A stretch of 64,000 nucleotides of DNA, taken from JAIYDQ01 sp034408855 (GTDB lineage: Bacteria; Planctomycetota; Planctomycetia; Pirellulales; Pirellulaceae). Each line of letters starts with the position of its first letter. Position 1 is the first letter of the stretch. The translations under genes were made by a program, and so were the position numbers. The DNA is taken from contig JAWXCK010000152.1 in NCBI GenBank assembly GCA_034408855.1, positions 33,159 to 97,158 of the forward strand, given 5' to 3'. Under the pieces are notes generated by a model. It made no database searches, had not been told where the DNA came from, and saw nothing but the letters and a program-made list of their open reading frames with translations. This document shows positions 1 through 8,019 of the stretch, one piece after another.

Positions 1-273
1 CCTTCAACGATGACCGATCAATTTTGGGGAGGCCTGCGTTCGCTGACGGCATTCATGCTCAAGCGACTTGATCGCCGCGAGCGATTCATCATTCGCAGCC
101 GTTATGCACTGGGTTCTCATCGACAGGTGCGGACTCTTCAGGATCTCGCTAATCGACTAGGTGTCTCCAAAGAACGTGTTCGACAACTCGAAGCGCGTGC
201 CGTATCCAAACTTCAAGAGATGGCCGGAGAAGTCGACCTTGATGAACTTCGATTAACGACGGTAAGAACATGA
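1..273 (+). CDS. Sigma-70 family RNA polymerase sigma factor, C-terminal part (5' end outside window)
   Basis: The frame is open to the left edge of the window, so only the C-terminal part is visible. It matches sigma-70 region 4: a helix rich in R/E (LDRRERFIIRSRYAL) and then the helix-turn-helix LGVSKERVRQLEARAVSKLQ, which reads the -35 element. The 'SKERVRQLEARA' motif is typical of primary-type (RpoD/RpoH-like) factors rather than ECF factors. The stop codon overlaps the start of the SDR gene (ATGA), so the two are probably translationally coupled. Which sigma factor it is cannot be told without the N-terminus. Confidence 0.85.
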   Translation, partial: PSTMTDQFWGGLRSLTAFMLKRLDRRERFIIRSRYALGSHRQVRTLQDLANRLGVSKERVRQLEARAVSKLQEMAGEVDLDELRLTTVRT

Positions 274-977
274 TGGTAAACAAAAACTACGTGATCGTAG
301 GGGGGAGTCATGGGATTGGCTTCGGGCTGGTTTGGCGATTGTTTGAAAGCGGTGCGAGTGTCACTGTACTTTCTCGAACCAACGAAAACTTAGAGAGTCT
401 GCCCAATGTAGCCTATCTGCAACTTGACGTGACCAAGGATGAAATTGACGCAAGTAAGTTGCCGTCGTCGATTGATGGACTGGCTTACTGCCCTGGATCG
501 ATAAACTTGGGGAGCATTCGCCAATTGAAACCTCAAGCAATGATCGACGACTATGTGCTCAATGTTGTTGGCATTGTTCGTTGTATCCAAGCTGTCTTGC
601 CAGCTTTGCAGGTTCCGGAAACTTCGGCAATCGTTTTGTTTAGTTCCGTTGCTGTTGCTCAAGGCTTACCCATGCATGCCTCGGTTGCGGCCAGTAAAGG
701 AGCCGTCGAAGGATTGACGCGGACCCTAGCAGCCGAGCTATCACCATCTATTCGCGTGAACTGTATCGCGCCGGCTTTGACGGAAACACGATTGGCTTCT
801 CGATTCCTTTCGACGCCCGAGAAGCGGAAGTCGATGTGCGAACTTTATCCACTGAAGAGAGTTGGCACAGTCGAGGATGTTGCGAGTTTAGCCGAGTATT
901 TACTTTCTTCAACGTCAAGCTGGATGACTGGGCAAGTCATTGGAATGGACGGCGGATTTTCCGCAGTGCGAAAATGA
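270..977 (+). CDS. SDR-family oxidoreductase with the catalytic Tyr replaced
   Basis: A short-chain dehydrogenase/reductase of 235 aa, a usual length for classical SDRs. The N-terminus has the Rossmann nucleotide-binding loop as GGSHGIG, followed by strand-helix repeats, and the C-terminus ends in the usual GQVIGMDGGFS. The serine strand (LFSSVA) is present. At the YxxxK position the sequence reads VAASK, so the lysine is kept but the catalytic tyrosine is Val. From memory, a subfamily with this substitution is found in bacteria, sometimes near photolyase genes, so it may be a natural variant and not a lesion. The start could be the ATG at 270 or the one at 273. It overlaps the upstream sigma gene by 4 bp. 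Confidence 0.88.
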   Translation: MMVNKNYVIVGGSHGIGFGLVWRLFESGASVTVLSRTNENLESLPNVAYLQLDVTKDEIDASKLPSSIDGLAYCPGSINLGSIRQLKPQAMIDDYVLNVVGIVRCIQAVLPALQVPETSAIVLFSSVAVAQGLPMHASVAASKGAVEGLTRTLAAELSPSIRVNCIAPALTETRLASRFLSTPEKRKSMCELYPLKRVGTVEDVASLAEYLLSSTSSWMTGQVIGMDGGFSAVRK

Positions 978-1526
978 AATCCTGAAACTACTTCAGTGGT
1001 GCGAATGAAGTAAAGGAAAAAGTTGCGATGACGACGCCGGTATTCATGGAGGAGGCTAAGAAGAATGCGGAAGGGCGAATGGGGTTCGTTATCCCAAAGA
1101 ATGTCGCAACGCGAGGCGCCCCATCGCCGATTGGAGCGAGTATCCTGCGCCGCAACGAATTTTTGCTTCGTATAGTAGACAGGTAACGTTGGCGAGCATG
1201 GTACTGCTGCCGGCGCAAGAGCCGCTTCCTGATTGTTGCGATTGCTAAATTGCGCAACAAATAACAACAAAATAATGTTGAGGGCAAATGGCATACCAGT
1301 AGATCAAGCCAGCCAAACCATGCGGATCGAAGATCTGATACGGCATTGGTATTCGAGACAAGCGTGGAATTTCTTTAACCGTCTCCTGATAAGTAAATTA
1401 GTCGGCGAACCCCGCCTCGGAAGCAGCTTTGGCGAAGTCGCTGCAGCAATCCGAATTTGCGATTTAGAGTTTTCAGTGCTACCCATCGAGTGGACTAAAG
1501 CGAATCGATCCAAAATTGGCCTTTGC
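978..1526. other. Intergenic region with no convincing gene
   Basis: About 550 bp between the SDR gene and the terminator of the FAS1 gene. A 52-codon frame on the plus strand (1028-1186) has an AAAGGA-like sequence upstream, but I recognise nothing in its product. An 8-bp hairpin (TTGTTGCG at 1233-1240 with CGCAACAA at 1253-1260) lies downstream. Longer frames on both strands here have no family resemblance and mutually overlap. I see no tRNA or mobile element. Confidence 0.4.
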
Positions 1527-1555
1527 AAAAAAAGCCCGCGTCAATCGACGCGGGC
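1527..1555 (-). terminator. Rho-independent terminator of the FAS1 gene
   Basis: Perfect 9-bp GC-rich stem (GCCCGCGTC at 1534-1542 with GACGCGGGC at 1547-1555) and a 4-nt loop. Seven A residues at 1527-1533 become a U tract on the minus strand. It lies 45 bp downstream of the stop codon of the minus-strand FAS1 gene. Confidence 0.85.
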
Positions 1556-1600
1556 CTTACTTTAAGTCAAGTGATTGTTACCTAGCCGGCAACTTGAATA

Positions 1601-2110
1601 CTACTTTGATGGAGGTAGTATTACTGTGTCGATAACATGCACGACGCCGTTTGACGCCGCAATGTCAGTCTTGACAACTTTCGCCTTGCCGTTCAAAAAC
1701 ACATTACCATCTTTGATCTCGATTGTGACGTCCGATCCTTGTACGGTCTTGGCTTTATCCAATTTCACGACATCAGCCGCTTTCACGCTTCCAGCGACAA
1801 CATGATAAGTCAAGATCGCAACCAGCTTCTCCTTGTTTTCAGGTTTTAAAAGCGACTCAACCGTTCCCTTCGGGAGCTTATCAAACGCCTCGTTGGTTGG
1901 GGCAAAAACCGTGAACGGCCCCTTGCCTTTTAGAGTCTCGACTAAGCCAGCCGCTTTCACGGCAGCAACCAGCGTTGAAAACGCTTCGTTGCCCGCGGCG
2001 ACGCCGACAATGTCGTCCTTTACTAACACTTTCTCGTCCGCAAAGCTCGACGTAGCGAACACTGAACCAACGAGTACGAACGCAGCACTTACAAACCAAT
2101 TCTTCAACAT
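1601..2110 (-). CDS. Secreted fasciclin (FAS1) domain protein
   Basis: A 169-aa protein with a Sec signal peptide (about residues 1-24, ending SSFA-DE) and one FAS1 domain filling the rest. The FAS1 hallmarks are clear: FTVFAPTNEAFDKLP, LTYHVVAG and the closing NGVVHVIDTVILPP. FAS1 proteins are small extracellular adhesion or polymer-binding modules, and single-domain secreted versions are common in bacteria. I chose the ATG at 2110 because AAGGA lies about 8 nt upstream and the signal peptide begins there. The frame stays open upstream to 2206, but that extension has no signal character. It is monocistronic, with its own terminator at 1527-1555. Confidence 0.92.
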   Translation of the reverse strand: MLKNWFVSAAFVLVGSVFATSSFADEKVLVKDDIVGVAAGNEAFSTLVAAVKAAGLVETLKGKGPFTVFAPTNEAFDKLPKGTVESLLKPENKEKLVAILTYHVVAGSVKAADVVKLDKAKTVQGSDVTIEIKDGNVFLNGKAKVVKTDIAASNGVVHVIDTVILPPSK

Positions 2111-2319
2111 CTTTTTATCCTTGAATTTCAATACGGGATTACTAAACAAACTCTTCCATTGACGATCTGCCTCGATGTCAGCTGCAGTTCTGCTGAGGCG
2201 ATGCACTGTAGAGAGGTGTCAAGCGAGCGGGGAAGCTTTTCTTTGCGCCCAATGCTGTCGATCGGCTTAGAAAGAATGACTTTTGGGATTGTCCAATTGC
2301 GAGCCGATGATGTGCGATA

Positions 2320-2964
2320 CTAGAGTTGCTGGCTCGAACTCTGAAAGGCGACAAGATCGGTGCGAAGCGATTTAAGGCCGCGTTTGAGCAAGCCGGCAAC
2401 GGCCATCTCCGACTTGTCTATGCGCTCAGAGATTTCTCGCAATGATAGCCCTTCGATATACCGAAGACGAATCGCTTCGCATTGCGTTTCCGGAATTTGT
2501 GTCATGCAAAGCGCGAGCGACGCAGCGGCTTCGTCTCGCATTGCCCGCTGGCTCGGCGACGATGTGTCTGCTTGCAGCAGCTTTTCCAACGGCAAAGGCT
2601 GGCCGTCGGCATCTCGAATAATGCCGCCGATTTCTCGTTTTGCCGAACGCTTCAATGCCCCCAAATGGCGTTGGTGGACGGTTTCGATGTTGTTGCGCAA
2701 GATATGTCGAAGCCATGCTAAGAGCGAATTGATATCTCGACCTCGGAAATCAGGTAGGTCTCGATGGGCTTCTAAAAACGTTGTCTGGAGTACGTCGCTT
2801 GGATCGAGTCTCCCCTTTAAGCGACCGTCCAGTTGACGTTGCGCAATGACGAACAAGTAAGGTCGAAAATGATCGAACAACTGCCCCGTAGCTGCGGTAT
2901 CGCCATTGCGAGCTAGCGTTAAGAGCTTGTTCGAATCGAAGATAGTCACGGTGCGATAACCCAA
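2320..2964 (-). CDS. Planctomycetes-type ECF sigma factor
   Basis: A 214-aa sigma-70-family factor with region 2 (about 15-85; RLDPSDVLQTTFLEAHRD, FRGRDINSLLAWLRHIL) and region 4 (about 150-205; RYIEGLSLREISERIDKSEMA) joined by a linker without region 3. This is the layout of ECF factors. The 'DPSDVLQTTFLEA' form is typical of the planctomycete ECF group. The 5' end lies inside the end of the upstream propeller gene. Two starts are possible: ATG at 2964 (19-bp overlap) or GTG at 2949, which makes a GTGA stop-start overlap. Both imply translational coupling. No anti-sigma gene is adjacent, so the exported propeller protein could be the signal-sensing partner or simply the first gene of the operon; this is inference. 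Confidence 0.88.
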   Translation of the reverse strand: MGYRTVTIFDSNKLLTLARNGDTAATGQLFDHFRPYLFVIAQRQLDGRLKGRLDPSDVLQTTFLEAHRDLPDFRGRDINSLLAWLRHILRNNIETVHQRHLGALKRSAKREIGGIIRDADGQPLPLEKLLQADTSSPSQRAMRDEAAASLALCMTQIPETQCEAIRLRYIEGLSLREISERIDKSEMAVAGLLKRGLKSLRTDLVAFQSSSQQL

Positions 2965-4214
2965 AGCTGTTCATCGCTGCGAATGAGTATCCGATCTTTC
3001 GTAGCTGCAGGTGTCGATCGCACAGTTTGCTCCATCGCCACTTCACCGAGCTTCTGAAATGTTTTATCGGCAGCCAAAATAGTAACGACGCCCAGGCGTG
3101 AAATGCCTATTAACGAATCACCAAGAATAACCGGCGAACTCGAAACGTCACCGCCTATCCGCTCGCTCCAATGCGTTGATCCCGTTTTCGCATCGAGACA
3201 CGAAACGACGCCATTGTCCGCCCATAAAAAAATCATGTCGCGCTTCGCAATCGGCGTTGGGACGTAGGGAGCCGCCTTCGAAATGCGATAAACCTCTTCC
3301 TGAGAGCCGTCGTCTTTGACGGCAAACAGTATATTTCCGCCGCCGCCAGAGCCTTCAGTCGATATCAAAAGCGAGCCGGTGTGAAGCAACGAAGAGCAGA
3401 CTCGCTTTTCAAAAATCGATGGAACTGGCGACCAAAGAGGCGTTCCCGTTTTCGCATCGAGAGCGAAAAAGCCGCTCCCGGTACTCGAACATAAGATTGC
3501 TTCTTTGTCATTGATGGTCGTTACACAAGGCACCCCATAACAAACTCGCGTAGCCTTGAGCGGCGTCTCCCATACCGTGGCGCCCGTCGATCGATCCAAA
3601 GCGATCATCGATTCTGTTCCTGGTTCAACGCCTGCAGGAAGTTCCTCGGCATCTTGACTATTGAATAACACCACAAGATCGCCAACAATAATTGGAGACG
3701 TTCCAAATCCATGTTGTGTTTCATACCGCCCTAGATCACGCGACCAAACTTCTTGGCCGTCATGCGTGAAGGCCTTGATTGTTAGGCTTTCAGGGGAACC
3801 CCAAGCACAATAAACTTGCTTGGCGTCGACGCAGGGGGTACTCGAGGCAAATGAGCTAAGCACATGAAGCTTATGCACACTCGAAGCATACTTTTTTTCC
3901 CAGAGCTTACGTGGCTTTTCAATATCGACCGCCACAAGATAGCGATCAGCATTCGATTGGTCGCCACAAAGCAAAAATGCCGTCGATCCCCAGATGACGG
4001 GTGAGCCGTTACCAAAGGCTGGCAAATCAATTTGACCAAGTACTTGCTCGGGTTTCCACGGTAGCGAAACGGAACAGTCTTCGAGTACGCCTAGCCCATT
4101 GGCTCCGCGAAAGCGTGTCCAATTGTTCATAGAATCGTCGGCGTAAAGCGTTGCAAAAACAGAACTGAGAGAAACGAACAAAACGGAAGTTGACAGCGAT
4201 CTCGACAAAAACAT
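2946..4214 (-). CDS. Exported PQQ-like (pyrrolo-quinoline quinone type) beta-propeller protein
   Basis: A 422-aa protein with an N-terminal signal peptide (about 1-25, ending ATLYA-DD), then WTRFRGANGLGV and repeated blades such as IALDRSTGATVWETPL, FALDAKTGTPLWSPV and SCLDAKTGSTHWSERIG. These 'D.kTG..lW' repeats define the PQQ-like/outer-membrane-assembly propeller fold. Planctomycetes encode many exported copies of unknown substrate, and most do not bind PQQ. Its stop codon overlaps the start of the ECF sigma gene. A paralogue of similar length lies at 37976-39310. Confidence 0.88.
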   Translation of the reverse strand: MFLSRSLSTSVLFVSLSSVFATLYADDSMNNWTRFRGANGLGVLEDCSVSLPWKPEQVLGQIDLPAFGNGSPVIWGSTAFLLCGDQSNADRYLVAVDIEKPRKLWEKKYASSVHKLHVLSSFASSTPCVDAKQVYCAWGSPESLTIKAFTHDGQEVWSRDLGRYETQHGFGTSPIIVGDLVVLFNSQDAEELPAGVEPGTESMIALDRSTGATVWETPLKATRVCYGVPCVTTINDKEAILCSSTGSGFFALDAKTGTPLWSPVPSIFEKRVCSSLLHTGSLLISTEGSGGGGNILFAVKDDGSQEEVYRISKAAPYVPTPIAKRDMIFLWADNGVVSCLDAKTGSTHWSERIGGDVSSSPVILGDSLIGISRLGVVTILAADKTFQKLGEVAMEQTVRSTPAATKDRILIRSDEQLWVIAP

Positions 4215-4278
4215 AACGTTGCTTCTCCAACAAGCGGGGGGTGGGCGACCAGATAGACAATCTCAAAAATTCTTCGGC

Positions 4279-4318
4279 AATGAAAAATCATTATAGCTAA
4301 TGAAAAATCATTATAGCT
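4279..4318. repeat. Perfect 20-bp tandem duplication
   Basis: The unit AATGAAAAATCATTATAGCT occurs twice head to tail (4279-4298 and 4299-4318) in the leader region of the PQQ-like gene. It is AT-rich, in contrast to the GC-rich repeat that follows. Confidence 0.9.
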
Positions 4319-4356
4319 TGGCCGCGAACGGGCGGTGCTGCGCAACTCCGGCCTTT

Positions 4357-4438
4357 GCGGGCGGGACGCCCGCGCACCGAAATACAAGCATTGCTTCGAC
4401 CTTTAGTTAGCGGGCGAGACACCCTCGCGCCGAAATGC
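4357..4438. repeat. Two copies of a GC-rich palindromic intergenic repeat
   Basis: Copy 1 (4357-4380) holds a perfect 7-bp palindrome GCGGGCG-gga-CGCCCGC followed by GCACCGAAAT. Copy 2 (4410-4438) is a diverged version (GCGGGCGAGACACCCTCGC) followed by GCCGAAATG. This looks like a REP-like dispersed element. It lies between the 3' end of waaA and the 5' side of the propeller gene. Confidence 0.6.
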
Positions 4439-4509
4439 TGTGGCTCGAACATCGACTTTTTAAAAAGGCAATTTGGATTTTCGACTCGCTGCGCAATGAC
4501 AAAAGTCAT

Positions 4510-5796
4510 CTATTTTGCTGGCTTTGTGCACCAATGCGAAAGGGCATCCAAGGTCTTTTCAAGGGCTCCGCGATGCTCGGCGGCTATATGGCTGGCTCTA
4601 GTCCCGATGCTTCGTCGATGTTCTTCGGACGTAAGATTCTCTACTGCCCAAGTGTAAAGATCTTCAGGCGAATCGAGCTGCGTTATGGCTTGTGATTCTC
4701 GAAGAATGCGAATGATATCAGCAAAATTCTTGGTATTGGGCCCGACAGCCGTCGAAACACCGAAGGCTGCTGGTTCGATCATGTTTTGGCCACCGCGATC
4801 GCCAAAGCTGCCACCGACAAAGGCGATATCTGCCAGTCCCCACCACCATCGTAGTTCGCCTACCGTGTCGCCTAGCAGGATCTCCCAACCGATTGATGAG
4901 GATTGCTCGCGTTGGCTTCTCCGATCAACTTTAAAACCGGAGGTCGCGAGCAATCGCCCGACTTCGTCAAATCGATCGGGTTGACGTGGAACCACGATCA
5001 GTTTGAGTTTCGGAAAAGTTGGCTTGATCTTTCGAAAAACGTCCAAGGCGTATTGCTCTTCCGGCGCTTGCGTACTTCCTACGACCCACACTACGTCATC
5101 CGTGGCTAGACAAAGTTGAGTCTTGCGCACAACAACTTCGGAATGCGCGCGATCTGGGCATGCACCATCGAATTTCAGATTTCCAACCGATAAGACCCGA
5201 GACTTTGCCACTCCCATCGCTTCAAAGCGGGTCGCATAGTCAGCATCTTGTGTGGCAACGAAATCCAACATCGCAAAATAGGGTCGAATGAGCCAGCGAA
5301 ATCGGCGGTACCCTTCGAAACTGCGTTTGCTAAGTCGACCATTGACGATCACCACCGCACAACCTGCGCGCTTGGCTGCTCGAATCAAGTTCGGCCAGAC
5401 CTCGAGTTCGACCAGCACGAGCAGCTTTGGCTGAATTCGTTTCATCGCTTGACGAACCGACCATGTAAAATCCAATGGCAGATAGAACACCGTATGTTTG
5501 GAGAAAGCCCTTTCAGCGATCTCCATTCCAGCCTGCGTCGTAGTTGAAATACACAGGCTGCAACTTGGATAACGCTTCTCGATTCCTGCGACCAACGTCC
5601 AAAGCAGTTGGACTTCGCCTACACTCACCGCGTGCAGCCAAACAACTGAATTTGCTGATTCTACTTTAGGAACGTAACCGAAGAATTTTTCTTTCCAGCC
5701 AGCTTGGTATCGACCTGTTCGAATACTTCGGATGATCAGCCACGGAAGGCAAAAGAGGATCGCGATCCCATAAACAATATTAAAGAAATATGCCAT
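4510..5796 (-). CDS. waaA: 3-deoxy-D-manno-octulosonic acid (Kdo) transferase
   Basis: A 428-aa protein of the usual WaaA/KdtA length. The N-terminus is a membrane anchor (MAYFFNIVYGIAILFCLPWL), followed by the Kdo-transferase N-domain with WLHAVSVGEVQ and LVLVELEVWPNLI. The C-terminal GT-B half has the FVGGSFGDRGGQNMIEPAAFG donor-site motif. WaaA transfers Kdo from CMP-Kdo to lipid A precursor at the inner membrane, so the organism probably makes LPS-type lipid A. It lies 23 bp downstream of the aminotransferase gene, same strand, and is probably co-transcribed with it. Confidence 0.95.
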   Translation of the reverse strand: MAYFFNIVYGIAILFCLPWLIIRSIRTGRYQAGWKEKFFGYVPKVESANSVVWLHAVSVGEVQLLWTLVAGIEKRYPSCSLCISTTTQAGMEIAERAFSKHTVFYLPLDFTWSVRQAMKRIQPKLLVLVELEVWPNLIRAAKRAGCAVVIVNGRLSKRSFEGYRRFRWLIRPYFAMLDFVATQDADYATRFEAMGVAKSRVLSVGNLKFDGACPDRAHSEVVVRKTQLCLATDDVVWVVGSTQAPEEQYALDVFRKIKPTFPKLKLIVVPRQPDRFDEVGRLLATSGFKVDRRSQREQSSSIGWEILLGDTVGELRWWWGLADIAFVGGSFGDRGGQNMIEPAAFGVSTAVGPNTKNFADIIRILRESQAITQLDSPEDLYTWAVENLTSEEHRRSIGTRASHIAAEHRGALEKTLDALSHWCTKPAK

Positions 5797-5819
5797 TGTC
5801 TTTCACTCGAAGACGTAGC

Positions 5820-7022
5820 TTAGCTTTTTCCGGTGGCTGCTAAGCAATCAGCGATCGATTGGCAGATATACGACACGGTGGATTCGCTGATACCAGCCAC
5901 GTTGATCCGACCGGTTCCTACCAAATAAATGGCGCGTTCGCTCTTGAGCCAGTCGGCTTGCATCGGCGACAGACCGGTATAGGAAAACATTCCCTTCTGC
6001 GTGAGCAAGAAGCTGAAATTGCGTCCGGCATTGGTCGAGGCCATGCCTGAAACGAACATTGAACGCATTTTTGAAATGCGATCGCGCATCGCAGCTACTT
6101 CAAGTTCCCATTCCGATCGAAGCTTCGCGTCGCCAAGAATCAAGGCGACTGTCGCAGCTCCATGTCTAGGAGGATTTGAATAGTTGGCACGCACGGTTTG
6201 TTTTAACTGGCTCAATGTTGCTGCCGCACTAGACGGATTCTCATGAACGAACATGACAGCCCCTACCCGCTCGCTATACAAGCCAAAGTTCTTGGAATAC
6301 GAACTACAGATAATCGCTTCTGGATTCGAAGCCAAAAGTGTTCGTAAGCCGATTCCATCTTCATACAAACCTTCTCCAAATCCTTGGTAGGCGTAGTCGA
6401 CAAACGGAATCATCCGTTTGCTCTTCATAAGTTTCGCAATCTCGATCCAATCATCGGTCGACGGATCAATGCCTGTTGGATTGTGACAACAAGCATGCAG
6501 GCAAACCAAGTCGGCTTCGCGCCCGTGCGTCTGAAGGTGCTCGAGCATGGCATTCAAGTCGAACGAGGTTTTGTCGGCACCGAGATACGGATAGGTTTCG
6601 ACATCTAATCCGCAGGCGGCGAAAATCGAATTATGATTGACCCAGGTCGGATTGCTTACCCAAACACGAGACGTTGGAAAGAATCGCGCGACTGTTTCCG
6701 CGCCGACTCGCAAAGCTCCGGTTCCTCCGGGAGTCTGAACCGCAGCGACACGATTCGTTTCGGCTGCATCCTTCAAGGCAAGCTCGACGACTTGTTTGAG
6801 GTAGTCCGGATGTCCGTCGATTCCGAGATATCCTTTCGACTTTTCATCTGCGACCAGTCGTCGTTCGGCTTCCTTGACGGTCGCTAAAATCGGCGTCTGA
6901 CCTTGTTCGTCTCGATAGACACCGACGGTCAAGTTGATCTTTTTATCGCGAGGGTCTTTTTGAAAAACGTCGGCGAGTCCGAGAATCGAATCGGGTGGAG
7001 CGGTCGGTAGTGTCTGAAACAT
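5820..7022 (-). CDS. Aromatic/aspartate aminotransferase (class I, PLP)
   Basis: A 400-aa protein, the normal length for AspC/TyrB. It matches that family closely from the start (PPDSILGLADVFQKDPR, KINLTVGVYRDE, GYLGIDGHPDY). It has CCHNPTGIDPS, the PLP-lysine motif SSYSKNFGLYSERVG, RANYSNPP and the C-terminal GRINVAGI. It interconverts aspartate or aromatic amino acids and their 2-oxo acids with 2-oxoglutarate in the cytoplasm. I chose the ATG at 7022. A longer frame runs to 7361, but it would overlap the divergent dehydratase gene and has no similarity. It is probably co-transcribed with waaA. Confidence 0.94.
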   Translation of the reverse strand: MFQTLPTAPPDSILGLADVFQKDPRDKKINLTVGVYRDEQGQTPILATVKEAERRLVADEKSKGYLGIDGHPDYLKQVVELALKDAAETNRVAAVQTPGGTGALRVGAETVARFFPTSRVWVSNPTWVNHNSIFAACGLDVETYPYLGADKTSFDLNAMLEHLQTHGREADLVCLHACCHNPTGIDPSTDDWIEIAKLMKSKRMIPFVDYAYQGFGEGLYEDGIGLRTLLASNPEAIICSSYSKNFGLYSERVGAVMFVHENPSSAAATLSQLKQTVRANYSNPPRHGAATVALILGDAKLRSEWELEVAAMRDRISKMRSMFVSGMASTNAGRNFSFLLTQKGMFSYTGLSPMQADWLKSERAIYLVGTGRINVAGISESTVSYICQSIADCLAATGKS

Positions 7023-7151
7023 TTGCTTTAAATAGTTAAAGAATTCTTCGGTAATACCGTTGATAAGCTTAACATTTGACGGCAGAATGCCTAGTACCGC
7101 TCTATTTTCGGCCGGCAATTTCAGCTCCGCTTTGCATAAACGATCTCCACT

Positions 7152-7637
7152 ATGAAGTTTCGACAACTCGATCAAATTACCGAACTCATTCCTGGGCAGA
7201 GGATCACGGCGACGCGGACCCTTCGAGCCGACGAAGACTACCTTCGCGATCATTTTCCGCTCTTTCCTGTGATGCCCGGAGTCCTGATGCTGGAAGCGTT
7301 GTATCAAGCAGCTTGCCTCTTGATTCGTGCAACCGACGACTTCAACTGTTCCGTACTTCACTTAGAAGAAGCCAAGAACGTGAAATTTGCCGACTTCATG
7401 GAGCCTGGCAACACGCTCGATATCACAGTCGAAATGATCAAGGATGAACAGGACCGAGTTTCGTTGAAAGCCACCGGCACCAAAGGCGATTCAACAGCCG
7501 TCTCAGCTCGACTGGTAATTCGAAAATCACGACTCAGCGACACGAAGCCTGAACTAGCGGAACTCGATCGATTCATCGCCAACCATCCGCGCCAAGAACT
7601 TGAAAAGCTGATGCTTGCAAGCGATGCGAAACAATAG
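7152..7637 (+). CDS. FabZ-like 3-hydroxyacyl-ACP dehydratase (hotdog fold)
   Basis: A 161-aa single hotdog-domain protein. The active-site helix motif HFPLFPVMPGVLMLEAL has the catalytic His34 and Glu48 expected of FabZ/FabA dehydratases. FabZ dehydrates 3-hydroxyacyl-ACP in fatty-acid synthesis, and bacterial FabZ is about 145-155 aa. This protein is slightly longer, with a polar C-terminal tail. The divergent aminotransferase start is 129 bp away, so the gap probably holds two divergent promoters. It could serve a specialised lipid or polyketide, since it is not in a fab operon here. Confidence 0.86.
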   Translation: MKFRQLDQITELIPGQRITATRTLRADEDYLRDHFPLFPVMPGVLMLEALYQAACLLIRATDDFNCSVLHLEEAKNVKFADFMEPGNTLDITVEMIKDEQDRVSLKATGTKGDSTAVSARLVIRKSRLSDTKPELAELDRFIANHPRQELEKLMLASDAKQ

Positions 7638-7698
7638 ATAAATCGGTCGGGCTGTGTTCTATCGGATTCAATTTTTGCGGTAGAGAAAAGTGTTGCAC

Positions 7699-7735
7699 GA
7701 CGCTCCGCCGTCGTGATTTGCGACGGCGGAGCGTC
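7699..7735. repeat. Perfect 15-bp inverted repeat (hairpin)
   Basis: GACGCTCCGCCGTCG (7699-7713) pairs perfectly with CGACGGCGGAGCGTC (7721-7735) across a 7-nt loop. It lies 61 bp downstream of the dehydratase stop codon. It may act as a terminator-like stem but has no U tract, and it looks like a dispersed palindromic element. Confidence 0.8.
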
Positions 7736-8019
7736 ACGCTACACTGCAGATGTGCGGGTTGCATCCTGAGAGATTTGTGGCTCGCCAGGTAACCGTGGCT
7801 GACCGTAATATTTCTATTAAGGTCGTCTGCAATGATCACGCGATTCGGGCAAGTCTAGGGGCAATTTGCCGGTTAAATGATGGTTTTTTTAGCTGCCTTT
7901 CCCATTTGTCGACGATTCGCAACAAGCGTCCAAAGAATTATTCTGGCGATGCAACTCCCGGTGGCCAATGGACCTACGGAAACAGCCGAACGATTCCGCT
8001 AAAGTTGGCCAAAGTATTC
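7736..8019. other. Intergenic region, nothing recognised
   Basis: About 280 bp between the palindrome and the candidate structured RNA. A frame at 7750-8025 has no family resemblance. A promoter for the downstream transcript would be expected here, but I could not pick one with confidence. Confidence 0.3.

Noticed and set aside
845..1565. Three frames of 99-149 codons in the first intergenic gap
   Set aside because: They overlap each other or the SDR gene on the other strand, and none shows a recognisable domain or good ribosome-binding site.
7023..7361. N-terminal extension of the aminotransferase frame
   Set aside because: It would overlap the divergent FabZ-like gene by more than 200 bp, and the family similarity starts at the ATG at 7022.
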